Part shown: positions 25,582 through 37,405 of the stretch, one piece after another
Layout of the letters: each line of letters opens with the position of its first letter
How positions within the stretch are numbered: position 1 is the first letter of the stretch
Assembly (NCBI GenBank): GCA_947396885.1
Contig: OX377202.1
Span: 32,603,407-32,667,406 of the forward strand
Length of the DNA: 64,000 bases
DNA from: Heligmosomoides polygyrus polygyrus
Lineage: Eukaryota; Nematoda; Chromadorea; Rhabditida; Heligmosomidae
Reading direction: 5' to 3'
Notes under the pieces: generated by a model
The model's database searches: none
Told to the model about the DNA's origin: nothing
Seen by the model: only the letters and a program-made list of their open reading frames with translations
Translations under genes and position numbers: made by a program

Positions 25582-25746
25582 ATGTTTTCTCCATCACGAG
25601 TTATTGCTCGTCTTGCTGCCTACTTCCCTCCCGACCACTCTCCCCCTACTCGCAGGGAGATCGCCATTGCAGATGCCTTTCGGGGCATACTCCAAAACGC
25701 GATGTATGGGGACCTCGACTTCAATGATGACGACGAAACTCTTCAG
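25582..25746 (+). CDS. First coding exon of an unidentified gene, partial
   Basis: ATG at 25582 opens exactly 55 codons and ends at a consensus donor (CAG then GTAAAT). The exon encodes MFSPSRVIARLAAYFPPDHS, then a helical stretch (EIAIADAFRGILQNAMYGDL), then an acidic end (DFNDDDETLQ). Composition is protein-like. A TATA box sits just upstream. The next exon should lie in or beyond the assembly gap that begins 30 bases later. I do not recognise the family; it could be the first exon of a host gene or of a transposon-encoded protein. The sequence after the gap (from 25977) shows no clear continuation. Confidence 0.5.
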
Positions 25747-25776
25747 GTAAATATCTTTTGACTCGAAATTTGCATT

Positions 25777-25976
25777 NNNNNNNNNNNNNNNNNNNNNNNN
25801 NNNNNNNNNNNNNNNNNNNNNNNNNNNNNNNNNNNNNNNNNNNNNNNNNNNNNNNNNNNNNNNNNNNNNNNNNNNNNNNNNNNNNNNNNNNNNNNNNNNN
25901 NNNNNNNNNNNNNNNNNNNNNNNNNNNNNNNNNNNNNNNNNNNNNNNNNNNNNNNNNNNNNNNNNNNNNNNNNNNN
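25777..25976. other. Assembly gap (200 N)
   Basis: Exactly 200 undetermined bases, a conventional scaffold gap size, so the true distance is unknown. It separates the exon at 25582-25746 from whatever follows. Confidence 0.99.
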
Positions 25977-26734
25977 TAGCCAGCAGGTGTTTGCGAAAAA
26001 GGGAAGATGAGAGGAGTCATAGGATGAACTGATAACGATCGCGATCAGTCAATCCTACTGCCGGATGCGCCACGTATTCTAATTCTACTGGGTAGGGAGG
26101 AGGCATTTTGGTTGCTCTTTGGTTTAAGCGATGAACTTCGGTAAACAGCTGAGGATAATTCAAAGTTTTACCCCTTTCCAGGCAAAACTGGAACCAAATG
26201 ACCTAGCCCGTAGGGGTGGAAGGTTTTACTTGTCGGGATGGGGCCAGAACCAGAAACTGTGATTCGGATGCAAGCGAGCCGGCACCTTCTCCAACTGCGC
26301 TCCTACGCGTCCCGATTAGGAACCAATAACATAGCTTTAAAAAAGAAACTAAAATATGGAGTACACGTACAAAGCATGAAATATGAATGTGAAATGGGAA
26401 GGCTTTTAGTTAAAAAACACTATGGTGGTTTCGAATTTGTGGTCTCTTTCAAATCAGGTGCTTTCCCGCATATTTGCCTGTAATTAAGCTTACTATTATA
26501 GTTATGGGCCTTGAGCCTTACTCATTTATAAATCCAGGTCCAAGTGAAGGGTGGACCCATTCATCAACCCAATGTGAGATCAGGCGCGTTTCGCTATGTA
26601 CCAGCATATCTGTTCTTGTCGATGCTGAAGTGGCGAACGTAGCTGGAAGTGGTCTCCAGCTTCTCTCTTCTTGGAACCTCGACATTATTAGTTCTTGTTG
26701 CTATTGTTATTAATGTGTCCACAGGAGGTTTTGA

Positions 26735-26982
26735 GCTAAAGGATAAAGGATAGGACGGGATATCATTTGAATGCGTATTTAGCTACACATGTCTTGCTGT
26801 GGCCAGCCGATGAACAAATCAGCGCCTTATCCTTCCCAGACACGTCTGGTACCAATTCACCTACCTCGGAGGCATGGATAGACGGCTTCGTTGATCCGGC
26901 CGGGGAGTCCGAACCAAGAACCTGGTATCGGGTGCACGTGACAGCCGGCACCTCCTCCGACAGCGCTGCACGCGCCCAAACT
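26735..26982 (-). repeat. tRNA-derived SINE copy
   Basis: Minus-strand copy: tail GGATAAAGGATA at the left edge (26741-26752), head at the right (complement of GGCACCTCCTCCGACAGCGC near 26947-26966). The unit, read 5' to 3', has an A-box-like TAGCGCAGTCGGAGGAGG, a CACCCGATACCAGGTTC block with a TTCGGA B-box-like sequence, GGTGAATTGGTACCAGACGTG, GGATAAAGCGCTGA, a 3' hairpin (GCACTC...GAGTGC) and a TCCTTTATCC tail. At least eleven copies occur in the window. Confidence 0.8.
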
Positions 26983-26999
26983 ATTACATAATACCAATT

Positions 27000-29900
27000 T
27001 TATAATACTATACTATACTGCTAAACTATGCCAGTATTGTTGGAGCACAATTTCACTCTGTTAATAGACAAATAAGAGCGAGTGAAATACAGTGCGTGCG
27101 CAGTCTTCCGTATCTTTCTTGACATGCACATCGAATAACTGGTCACTCTGCAGTTCACGGTGTGTTAGAAAATGTAAGAGTTCACTTTTACCGGGGACAC
27201 AATCATTTCGGTTGCACATTAACAGATTTTCGCGACAATCCACAAAATTTCTAATTTTTCTAAAAAATTCTGATGCTTTCCTTTCAGTGGTTTCAGTGTT
27301 TCCGCATCTAAAATCTTGTACTTCACGCCAAAGCTGAAACTGCAAAAAGTGTTCAAGCAATTCGGACTCCGAAGAAAGGCCATGTTGATAGTCAAGTAGG
27401 GTATGTGAAATCTATAGAAGTTGAGACTGGGAATTACTCTTTGCACCCTTGTTTAGTCGAAGCATCTGTTTTTCCCCGACTTCCACATCGGAGCAGACCA
27501 GAGTTGCCATATCGCTCGACTGACCGCCACTAGTGGCCACCCCTCGGGAACCCTCGAGAGTGATTTGTGGGAATCATGTGGGTGTGTGATGGAACTAATT
27601 AATTGTTCGTTGTTCGTTAGCTGTGGTTCGAGATGAGCGATCGGATTTACCACGGCGCGAGACGGACGGTGGAACGGTCGAGCGACGACGCAAGAACCTG
27701 CTTTTCGCTGGTGTTGTGGTTGGTTACCAGAGCTTGATTTGCGAGCGAGTGCGCTAATGTGAAGGGTTGCCGCTAGCCGGATGCTGGCTATCAGCTCATC
27801 AAGTGCACCGGATGAAGCGGCTCAGTTTCTTCGCTTTCTTGTCTGGTCTGTAGTGTGTAGAAACAGACCGAACCGAGCAAATATGCCGAAAAGTCGGAGA
27901 GCTTTTCTCGGCGGATTGTGTGCTGCACCATAGCGCATGTCTGAGTCTGCGTCAAAGTCCAGCAGATACTTCGTGAAACTTCAACTATGACGCTTTGGAA
28001 AAAGACGCATAAGTCCCTAATCCTCCCTATTGTCTTCGAATGTGAGAGAACGTTTGATATGAAATAGGTAGAACAGCCAGGGCCTTTAGAAGAGCGGCCG
28101 AGTGGGCTAGGTGACAAAATCCTTTCGACAGAGCAGAAGAAAACGCATACCAGGAACAATGAACAATGAGAATGAGAGCTTATCAATAACGACTGATCTC
28201 CTCCCATTTGCAACGCACTGCGAGCTGTGAAAATGATCAGGAGCGACGTGCTGTTCTCACTACCATAAACGTATATAGATGGTTTGTAAAGACCTGCCTT
28301 TCCTGCGATTTCGATGATATTCTTCCTTAGCTCTTCGACGGACAAGAAGTTTTTAGGATAGGAACAAGGTGAAACCTTTGGCCCTCATGCCACTAAATAT
28401 GAATTCTATCACTTTAAGCCCAGAAGTAATTCTCTTCCATAATCCCATCATATACGTGTTCCTTTTCCAAAACCATTGCTGTTTGCGTTTTATGAGGATG
28501 AAGTCCTAAAAAACGTATTTCTACACCGCAGTGGACGAGTATTTATTTATTTCGAACGTGGAGATCCACGAAGACAAAACAGTCCAAGACGATGGACAAA
28601 GAGCATTTAAAAACAAACAATGGGCAAAACAATTTGAAGCCATATATGCAGGAATCTGGTGTGCGCGTTAGGTCTGCAACAGAAAAAGAACGTCCCAAGA
28701 AGGCGAAAGATCTCTGTATTCGGATCACCACAGGTAAGCGTTTCTCAATACTTCTTATGTGGTGGCATGCAGAATGACCGAAGTCTGAACAAACGAAGTC
28801 TGAACAAAGATTTTCCCTGAAAAATTTTGATAAAATTTCAATGCACTCACATTTTTAGACAGGTGAATTACGGTTGTTCAAAGAAACTTACGCCATTTTT
28901 AAGCCCAGATTTGACTCTTCTTCTTCCTTTTTATGGGGTGTCTTTCCTTCTCATGGAGTGTCCAATTAATCGCGGGCTTTTGAAAGTGTTCAGTATTGCG
29001 TGAAAATGGTGCATTTCGACTGCAACTCCATCACTCTCCTAAATTTCTAAGCGGGATCTCAATGGCTGCATCATGATATGAATGGGTTCCCGAGCAACTT
29101 TAGGGGAGGGGTGGCATGGGCATGGGGCACTGTTATGTGCAGTGCTTTCCCTGCACGTTCAACAGCGCCCTACTTCCTTCTAACATCAATTATTTTCAGC
29201 AGCGTTTTCTATTTCTTGGCGACTTTTTCCGAAAAATTTTCTTTCACATATTACTATTGACTACTAATAGATTGAAGACTGCAAATTGGTCGCTGAATTT
29301 TCGGTCAATTGCATCTTATAACAAATCGGTTAAAAGTTTCGTTGAATCTCTGAAACCCTCCGTTAAATCGTTATGCCAGATTTTAAGGGAAATTTTTGTT
29401 AACTCGTAAAATCCTTAACCGTTAAATGTACATCTCCTGTCTGCAAGGAGCACAATTATCTGCTGCACAGCTGGTTGCGTTTGATAAATGAATAGAAGCA
29501 CAAAAAGCTATCAAGCCAGTTTTGCATGAATAAAAAATCGACTTCCGATTTTTTTCAGAGGCTTTTTTTTCGCGAAAGCGGCGACAGCAGAGTTTATGCG
29601 GCCGAAACGGGTTTCGCAAAAAATCGTACATTGTGGTTTTTCGTGGACATTTTGACAGCCACGTTCATTAGGTCGGCTTTTACGACTTTCAAAACCAGAC
29701 CTAAAAGGTAATAGCCCTAGATTCAGCTCTTAAACGCTTAAGACGCCTCTTCCAGAAGAACTTAAACGATGCCATATTCGAGTTGGCCTTCTCTTTATAA
29801 AAGCTCGAGCCTTCCATGCTAGAAGGATAGAAGTAGCCCTTTAGAGCCAACCTTTTATAGAAGTAATCCTATGCAAATTAAAACAAACAAGGTACAAGTG
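27000..29900. other. No recognisable gene
   Basis: The 184-codon minus-strand frame at 27791-28345 has no ATG at its start, hydrophobic intron-like composition and no family match, so I do not call it. A degenerate fragment of the long-TIR repeat family may lie near 28800-28890 (GACAGGTGAATTACGG). Otherwise nothing is supported. Confidence 0.35.
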
Positions 29901-29912
29901 CATACCTGTCAG

Positions 29913-30190
29913 GGCGCGTGTAGCGCAATCGGAGGAGGTGAACACCCGATACCAGGTTCTTGGTTCGGATTTCCTGATCAGGACAACCGAGCCCTCTCTC
30001 TGGGTTCGGTGAATTGGCACCAAACTTGTTTCGGAAGGATAAAGCACTGACGTGATCATCGCCTGGTCACGGTAAGTCAATGTCTAGGCCAAATACGCAA
30101 TCATACAGCCTGCACAATATCCCCTACAGGTAGAGCACGTGGCGCATCCCAAAAGATAATTAACTAACGCCGTCCTTTATCCTTTACCTG
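29913..30190 (+). repeat. tRNA-derived SINE copy
   Basis: Plus-strand, full length: head GCGCGTGTAGCGCAATCGGA, B-box-like CAGGTTCTTGGTTCGGATTT, GGTGAATTGGCACCA, AGGATAAAGCACTGACGTGA, 3' part GTAGAGCACGTGGCGCATCC and tail GCCGTCCTTTATCCTTTACC. A more diverged plus-strand copy may follow at about 30430-30620 (GGTGAATTCAC ... ACTAAAGCAC). Confidence 0.8.
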
Positions 30191-30894
30191 TTGGGGTCAA
30201 GACGACGAATCGCCCCTACGTAAGGCCAAATAAGAACCCACCTTAAAAACCTCGTGTTGTTACAGTATTAACAAGAGAACTAGAGCGTTCGTTGTATTTA
30301 GATGACACAAGTTGGTGTATGAATGTTTAGCTGCGATGAAAACTCTTGCGCAAAGTTTTCGCCGAGTTTTCCGCTCGTTTTCATGAAATTGACTTGCAAA
30401 ATTACAGCGATATTTTGCGGCGATCAAAACTAGAGTGCCAGACGGGACTCTAACCCGCAGCCAGTACTCCTACTACCGTAACTTCAACATTCGTGTCCCT
30501 CCCAGGGAAACCTAGTACTCTGTCGCTCTGGTGCGGTGAATTCACAATAGATTTGTCTGAGAAGACTAAAGCACGGGCACCAATATCAGCACGAAACAAA
30601 TTAAGCTGGACGTCTTGATAGAATTGATCAAACATAAACTGTTTGCCTCAGTAACAGCCTCCCGAGGCTTAATAAATGACTTGGAACTGTACTTCGAGTT
30701 GCTGTGCCTGTTTCTGTGGTGGAGCGAGTGTTGAGTGAGGCGTTAGCCACAACGGTTTGGAATTGTCTTTGCATCGTTCGACGTAAACCGCACCAGTCAT
30801 CCCCGGGGTAGTGCTGTGCACGGATAGTCATCGCCACTATGAAACGACACGATGAATTGTCACATTGCTGCTAGTGCAAACTCGCTGTTGTAGA

Positions 30895-31090
30895 AGAGAA
30901 TGGAGAGTCGCTTCCCTAGTTGACCAATGCGGATTTTCTGTTGCTCAAAGTTTTGAACGTCTTCTATGGTGACAAGCAGGACGCGCTTCACTCCGACCTC
31001 GACGTTGCGGTCGAGCAGTCGACTTCAAAAGTGCTGCGTAGCTCATGGCATCAGCTTGCTTCTTCGCCAGATGAAGCACGCCAGCCGCTC
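30895..31090 (-). pseudogene. Unidentified frameshifted coding remnant
   Basis: Read on the minus strand, VRAAGVLHLAKKQADAMSYA is followed after a frameshift by LLDRNVEVGVKRVLLVTIED and VQNFEQQKIRIGQLGKRL. The composition is strongly protein-like and the two pieces are consecutive, so this is probably a decayed gene or transposon piece. I do not recognise the family. Confidence 0.3.
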
Positions 31091-31127
31091 TGACGTTCCT
31101 GATGCAAAGTCATCCAGGGTAATGTAA

Positions 31128-31205
31128 TGGGCCAACGTGTAATGGGCTAGCATCCCACCCGGAAAGCAGAGGGAGCTGGTTTGAATCCCACCTCTTTGAT
31201 CGCAA
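31128..31205 (+). repeat. Weak tRNA-like SINE head
   Basis: GGTTTGAATCCCACCT (around 31172) matches the B box well and GTAATGGGCTAGCATCCC (around 31138) is a poor A box. No cloverleaf forms. This may be another SINE-type relic. Confidence 0.3.
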
Positions 31206-31677
31206 CTAAACCTCCGACTTACATACGTACGTCTTTAACCGTTCTTCACAGCCTCTGCTCGCATTGCGTTATGAAATACATAAATGGCCAATGAGAACCG
31301 TAACTTGACATCGATCAATTTCGGGGTTCATAAACCACTCCATTTGTCCAGCTTTTGCTGAATCAGTCGTGCTCCTTTTTGGAAGTGGGGCTTACCTTTA
31401 AGAGATCTCTTTTCTCGAATTACTGCGTGTTTCCACTTTTTCGTGTTTCTTCTTCTTGTTTCTTGTTTTCTTGTATTTTTTCAAAATTTGGTTGCATTAC
31501 ATGTTATCCCACATGCACATATATTCGACCATACAGCCTTGATTTTCTTCAGAAATGAACGAACCATAGGTTGTCTGCGGCCGATATGAAAACCAAAAAG
31601 CTATGTGAATTACATAAATTGATCTTATGTCTACGAAATGAAAAGGTCTATCAAATACATCCAATGCATTCAAAATA

Positions 31678-32728
31678 TTAGGTTGTCCCTTAAGTCTTCG
31701 CCGTTTTTTCAACTATTCACTGCAGATTTCGCCAGCGGTCTCTTGCATAGCGCTGCATAGCTTTCGAAAGAGAATGATTTGCTCTATCAGAACATGTATT
31801 GCATTTCTTTTTCATCATGAATTTTGTCAATTTTTAGGTCGTTGAAGTGGAAAGTGAAAAAGTGAAAAAGTAGCCATTTGCGCACTTGTTCTCTCCGCTT
31901 AGGTTTGTAATTTTTTGCGCAGTTTTTTATAGCATTCGGAAGAAAATGTTCTGTACTATAAGAATATGTGTTGGTCCTGTTTTCTCACTTGTCCCTTATT
32001 GATTTTTATGCCATCAAATTGGGACGTCCGAAGGAGGGTTATTTTGCCGACAGCTCCTGCTCTGTGGTTGGACTTTTTGGGTTGGAGTTATATGTCGTTC
32101 GAAAGAGAATGTCTTACTCTATAAGAATTTGTGTTGCGTTTATTGATTTCTATTGAATATCAATAAAATGCCAAAAAGAGAAAAATCGTCTTCACCAACA
32201 ACTCCTTCTCCTTCTTCAGTTGTTGATATTCGACAGAAATCAGCGTGAGCCAATGAACGCAACACAAATTCATTCTGAGCAAAAAATCCTCTTCCAAACG
32301 ACATATGACACCAAGCAAAAAAGTCCAACCACAGAACCGGAGTTTTGGTAAAAATTCCGACGGAAAAGTCGGACGTCCCAAATTGATGACTTCAAAATCA
32401 ATAAAGGACAAGTGGGCAAATAGCGCCAACACACATTCCTGTAGTACAGAACATTGTCTTCCAAGTGCTATAAAAAAACTGCGCAAAAAATTACAAACCT
32501 AAGCGGAGAGAACAACTGCGCAAATGGCTCCTTTTTCACTTTTTTCACTTTTCACTTCAGTGACCTAAAAATCGACAGAATTCATGATGAGAAAAGAAAT
32601 GCAATACAAATTCTGATACAGCAAATCATTCTCTTTCGAAAGTTATGCAGCGCTATGCAAGGGACGGCCGGCGAACCCCGCAGTGAATCGTTGAAAAAAA
32701 AAACGGCGGGACTTATGGGACAACCTAA
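31678..32728. repeat. 1.05-kb hairpin element with mariner-type ends
   Basis: Left end TTAGGTTGTCCCTTAAGTC (31678) and right end (complement TTAGGTTGTCCCATAAGTC, to 32728) are flanked by TA on both sides (31676-31677; 32729-32730), as in mariner elements. The inversion is not limited to the ends: the left arm 31678-32162 and right arm 32219-32728 are complementary along their length, with a loop of about 56 bases. Matched blocks include GCATAGCGCTGCATAG, CCGCTTAGGTTTGTAATTTTTTGC, TTGGGACGTCCGA and AACGCAACACAAATTC. There is no coding capacity. A transcript would fold into a long double-stranded RNA. Confidence 0.88.
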
Positions 32729-33625
32729 TATAATAGCAGAAAAAGGTAGGTCGGATTGATTCATGTCGAGGTTGAAATTCCAAAACATGACGCTGTAGAA
32801 GGCTCACAATATGTAGCAAACAAACAAACAAACAAGTTTATTCACTAGTTATCACTCTTATGAAGCATATTTCACGTAAAATAGTGTGCTGCGTGATGCG
32901 CTACATAGATAGTTTCTGAAAAAAAATGAAAAGAGAGAGATTAAACTCCGCTGTTCTCTGATCTGGCTTCCGATACTTGTCATAAAGGCTGAGAAGTGAC
33001 ATTTTGAAGAAATCTGAGATTAGTCGAAAACTCTGCTTGTTCGAGATTCCATGGCGCTGAGGATGTATTTAACCCACAATCTTACCTGCGTAAAACATGT
33101 CCAAAATCGAAATGCATTGGGCTTGCGCCTGAAAGTTCATTAAAAATTGAGATTTGAAAGGGAGACCCAATACGCAACCAGTTCGATATGAAGCCTTGCT
33201 GTCACCCAGTCATTTCGTCTATTCAGCTGCAACTTATTGATGGTGACTAAAGCTGCTTTCTTTGCAGGTTACGAAGATGATTTGCAGGCTCTAGCAATCC
33301 TTGCACTCTAGTTAGTGATAAGCAACTACCTACCAGCAGTGAGAAGTTATCACACGAAAAGGAAAGAGGATGAACTTCTAATTAGAGACTTGAATCCCTT
33401 TTTCAAGTATTTTTCCTGAATCCTTTGTTTTGTTAACGCTCTCATTTCCTTTCTGTATTGGAGTTTTTCCCGTTATTTTTACTGTGTTATGCAACGTTTT
33501 AGCTCACCTAGAGAGCATTTGATACGTAAATGAAGACCGTGTTGCATTGTCTCCTCCGTTGTTTTGTTGCTATTTTTCTTTTTATTGACTGAAAACAATA
33601 CTGATATGATACCTATTCTCGTCAA

Positions 33626-33865
33626 GTGCAGATCCTTAAATCATCATACAGCTCATCATATGCTATCATATCATATCATATATATCATAGGCGGCTTCAG
33701 CCCATTTTCACCACCGCTGAAGGAGCAGTTTCACTCATAGCTATTCCAGAAGAGGAAAATCATCCGATTTTGTACAGTTTTGATGTGTACGAAGCACACA
33801 CTACAAGATCCTTTCCTGGAAAAAAGAGCGCAACGTCGTGTCTCAAGTGGTTTTCTTCAGAATAG
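33626..33865 (+). CDS. Exon-like open frame, possibly WD40-type
   Basis: After a TCAG acceptor (CGGCTTCAG, about 33691-33699) the frame reads PIFTTAEGAVSLIAIPEEEN, HPILYSFDVYEAHT, then SFPGKKSATSCLKW, ending about 33865. The composition is protein-like, and an F-x-T-x-x-G ... V-Y-x-A-H-T ... K-W arrangement is reminiscent of a WD40 blade such as those in THO-complex subunit 3. That assignment is weak. No clear donor follows and the next open frame (33838-34269) is in another register, so this may be an exon or a pseudogene fragment. Confidence 0.3.
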   Translation: MQILKSSYSSSYAIISYHIYHRRLQPIFTTAEGAVSLIAIPEEENHPILYSFDVYEAHTTRSFPGKKSATSCLKWFSSE

Positions 33866-34499
33866 TGCGTAGGAGCGATTCTTTGCTAATTCAGTTTCAC
33901 AGAAAGCCCAGGTGGTTGACGTGGAGACGCGAAGAATCACCCACTCGTCGGTCACATTCGCACCTTTGTTATGCAGTTGCACGTGTCGCACGCTATTTCG
34001 GTCCCGCTCTGGAAGCACCACTCCATGACATCAGAATTCGAAGCGGAAGCCATGGGTCGCAGGCGGTTCTCCATTTATTAGAAAGCGGTTTCACTGCACC
34101 AGGATCGGGAGCAGATCATGGGAAGCCCTCCTACATCGAAACGCATCAATCGGATGTCGAAAAACAACAGATGTCAGGGAAAACCGGATCGCCCTCATCG
34201 GACAACTTGCGGAGAAGCTGCAAAATTGACCATCCACGAAGCCCGACATCCAATGAGCTGACAAAATAGCGCAGACGAATATCAGCAAGAAAAACAAGTA
34301 CTATAGACTGAGGAAGGAAGCATAATGACTTAATTACATGCACCAATTCCGCTAAAAAACTAAAGGCAAAGCAAGCTTCCAGTTATTGTCAAAGAGCATT
34401 CTGATAGTGGTGCATGACTTCTTTTGCTTATTCATGCATATAGTCAATTAATCTAAAAGGCTTGTATGAAGAGTAGTAAGCTGCTTTTCGCTGCTGCTT

Positions 34500-34930
34500 T
34501 TACTCTGCAAGCTTCCTTGTCAAGTTATACAATTTTCAGGTCAAATTGAACACTTTTCATGTCAAATTATCACTCATCTAAGCAAGCCCCAACCATTTTG
34601 CTAATTTTCACGTCAAAATTGACTTTCTTCTAAACATTCTTCAGGTTTCTGAAAGTGAAGTCTTTCAAATCGCCACGAGCCTATTATAGGCCACACTACA
34701 CTCTCGAAGATGGCTAGAATAGCTTTTTTCAAAGAAGATAGAGGGAAAAGACAGAGGTTCAACATTCTTTGAAATTTTTTTTTGGCTCAGCTGCCCGAAT
34801 GAGTGTGATAATGTTATAAAATTTTGCGGTTTTTAAAAAGTAATAAATTAAATATCGTTAAAGCGCAACAGGTCAACAGTCGTTTAGTGCATTCAAGGAC
34901 GAGATCGCGTCATGCACTCAAAAACTTGTC
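34500..34930. repeat. Half copy of the long-TIR AT-rich MITE
   Basis: This block shares ordered landmarks with the left half of the element at 38405-39238: GTCAAATTGAACACTTTTCA, AGATGGCTAGAATAGC, AGTAATAAATTAAAT and GTGCATTCAAGG...GCGTCATG...CTCAAAAA. The right half is missing, replaced by the mariner relic that begins at about 34920. Confidence 0.5.
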
Positions 34931-35389
34931 ACTATTTCTAATTGACTGACGACGTAAATGCTCTTTACAAAGGTCTGCCGTAAATATTTGGCCTGGATCC
35001 AGCACTTCAAAATACACCAGGCCTCTACTCTCCGCCAAGCACAGAACTTGATTTTTTCCGTGAATGTCAGGCTTCGTCGTTGCCTTCGGAACCTAACGGA
35101 GCTCAACCACGTCACGATGGAGTCATAGAAACCGCTGTTCTTGGTTTTGCGGATGAGAATCTCAGCGAATGCGACTCGTGCTGCCTTACCTGTGTTGCTG
35201 AGCTGATGTGATGATGTGCAAACAATCGGCAATGGTAGAAAGGTGACAACCGAATCTCTGTGCGAGCTCACGTGTAGTTTGTAGTGGGTCGGACTCGACG
35301 GCTTCCTTTAATTCCTGGCTATCCACAACTTTGATGTTCTTCATCTTCAAGACTCTGGTCAGCAGTTTTCTGGCATCAGCATTGCACAA
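34918..35389 (-). pseudogene. Third mariner relic
   Basis: On the minus strand, the N-terminal helix-turn-helix reads ELKEAVESDPLQTTRELAQR then FGCHLSTIADCLH (about 35310-35215), the standard mariner paired-like region. After frameshifts, YDSIVT (near 35127) stands where the first catalytic motif should begin, and LCLAESRGLVYFEVLDPGQI then FTADLC (about 35045-34975) match the V-W-W...G-V-V-x-x-E-L-L-x-P-G-Q-x-x-x-A core. The C-terminal third with the last catalytic residues is missing. Terminal repeats were not found. It is non-functional. Confidence 0.7.
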
Positions 35390-35653
35390 AAGTTGTTCTG
35401 GTTTACCAACTATTCTGGACCATTTTTTAAGACGAAGGAATCACATGCAAGAAGTTGTTCTGTTGAGCTTCACTTACTGGGCAGGAAGTTGGTACTTGAA
35501 TTTTTGTAAGCAGTTTCAGTTGATTTTAACACCGAGGCAATTCAGAAGCCGGCTCGAAATTCGGTAACCTATGGAATTTTATGCAATCGTAATAAATAGT
35601 AGTGACAATAATATGTTCTATGAAGTCACCAAACCGGAAGAGAACGAAACTTA

Positions 35654-36171
35654 GGCCTATGTCATACCTTCGCTCACCCCGAGCGAAGGCGGCGAACAGA
35701 GCGATGAGCGAAGTCTCTTCGCTAGCGTGAAGCTAGCGAATAGGCGCGCAGTTAATAGCGTTGTGAGCAGCTGCGTCTGGAAGGCTAGAGCACACCATTG
35801 CTGCAAATAAATTCCGGTTTCAAAAGGCAAATACGACTGTGCTACATGGTGACCCCCCGGACCCTATTTGCGCCGCCAGGAAATTAAAAAATTATGAAAA
35901 CGGGGGAGATTGATGGGGTAGCATCGCTACCGATGCTGGCCGACGCTCAGCTCAGCTCAGCGACGCGGTCGCATCAGTAGCGATGCCGTACCGCTCGAAG
36001 GTATGACACCCCGCTAGCGAGGCCTCGCTAGCGGTGGGTCGGACAACTGCTACACGCGTCTGCCCCTCCACAACGTTTGATACGTTCCCTTCCCCAATTG
36101 TGACAGTAGTATGCAATTGTGCTAGTTGTCCATCGTCTTCGCTAGCGAAGAGCGATGGTATGACATAGGCT
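35654..36171. repeat. 520-bp MITE, same family as 17849-17983
   Basis: The left end GGCCTATGTCATACCTTCGC and right end (complement of GGTATGACATAGGCTC, near 36157-36172) match the ends of the small MITE at 17849. A TTA precedes the left end (35651-35653); the right flank is TCT, so the duplication is imperfect. The interior has many GCTAGCGA palindromes and GCTCAGCTCAG repeats and no gene. Confidence 0.65.
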
Positions 36172-36660
36172 CTGCTGACTGCTGAGAGGTGACTCTGCTT
36201 GCGACCCAAACTATAATAGAACCAATTCATGGTTAAGATGGACGCATACTGCCAACTGTGCTAGGTTTGCGGCTCTAAATCCATCGTCCTTCTCACTCGT
36301 TAGGTGCCTCCGTTTCAAATTTCAGCGTTCGAATAGCTGAAACAGCCCAGCCACACCGTTTTCAGTTCGCACTCACAGTTTGTTGTAATCTGTAGGGATA
36401 ATACTATTTAGATTTCATTATTCAGCAGGATACACTATACCAACCCGCCACAAAAAATGTTTTTTCAAATACAATTTATGCCCGTACACTCTTGTAATGA
36501 AATGAATGCGGATGCTATAAGAAAATATGGCATCAACTTTGGTTTAACTGTACCTTATTGAAATTGTGTGAGTTAACTTCCAAATTGAAAAAAACGAAAT
36601 GTGATTAATTGTGGAGGATAAGAGGAAGACGAAAAAAGAGAGTAAGTATTATATAAGTAG

Positions 36661-36932
36661 AAAGGACGGTGTTAACAGTCCTTTTTTGTATTCCACCTTT
36701 CCAGGATCTCATGGAGACAATTTAATTGGCTGTTTAACGCATACAATGACTTGGAGTGTCTAACCGATGAACAAGGCAGTGATTTATTCCTCGCAGGCGA
36801 TTCTGGTACCAACTCACCAACCTCGAAGAGGTAGAAGGTTTGGTTGGTCTGGACGGGAACTCCTAACCAAGAACCTCGTATCGGGTGCACGTGAAAGTGG
36901 GTACCTCCTCCGCCACCATTCCAGTCCTACAT
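36661..36932 (-). repeat. tRNA-derived SINE copy, diverged
   Basis: Minus-strand copy: AAGGACGG at the tail side (36661-36668), then CTGGTACCAACTCACCAACC, GAACCTCGTATCGGGTGCAC and GGTACCTCCTCCGCCACC at the head side. Confidence 0.7.
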
Positions 36933-37329
36933 TAAGAATAAATTAAAAAATAAAAACAACAAAAACAGAAATTATAATAATAATTAGCAGGAAGAGATGT
37001 CTGCGTAACTGATGGGCCTCGGATTTCTCTTCTTTATGAAATACTCTTCTTAAGTCAAAAGGCAAAAATGAGTATTTTATGACTTTAACTTTACGTTTGT
37101 CAAAAGCTAATAAAAGAATGTAGAGCCGTGGCCGAAACTCTTGCACGCAAGCAGAAAAGCAGAGGATGCGCGCTGGAGTCTCGTCCGTCCACGAGACAAG
37201 AGTCTTGGTCACAAATGAACTCCCCTCTGACCGGATGTGGTCCCTATACCAGTTGCTCTAGGGCATAAGCGAAATGTAAACCCAGCAGTTTGGATATTCT
37301 CAAACTTTAAGCTTATTCGTCTGTTAAAC

Positions 37330-37405
37330 CATTATTAGAAGCCCTTCTCTAGTATGATTAAACCATTGTTGAAAGCCCTCTAGTACCTTCTCTAGTACTC
37401 TTACT
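37330..37405. repeat. Two-unit 43-bp tandem duplication
   Basis: TTAAACCATTATTAGAAGCCC is followed by TTAAACCATTGTTGAAAGCCC about 38 bases on. Both are followed by a CTTCTCTAGTA run. Confidence 0.5.

Noticed and set aside
25721..26020. Open frames across the N gap
   Set aside because: They are open only because undetermined bases were not read as stops.
27791..28345. 184-codon minus-strand frame
   Set aside because: It begins at a TTG, not ATG, has hydrophobic low-information composition and no splice or family support. Length alone is not sufficient in AT-rich DNA.
29540..29640. Second hammerhead ribozyme (GGCCGAAACGGG)
   Set aside because: The GAAAC block is present but there is no CTGANGA and no stem II at the required distance.
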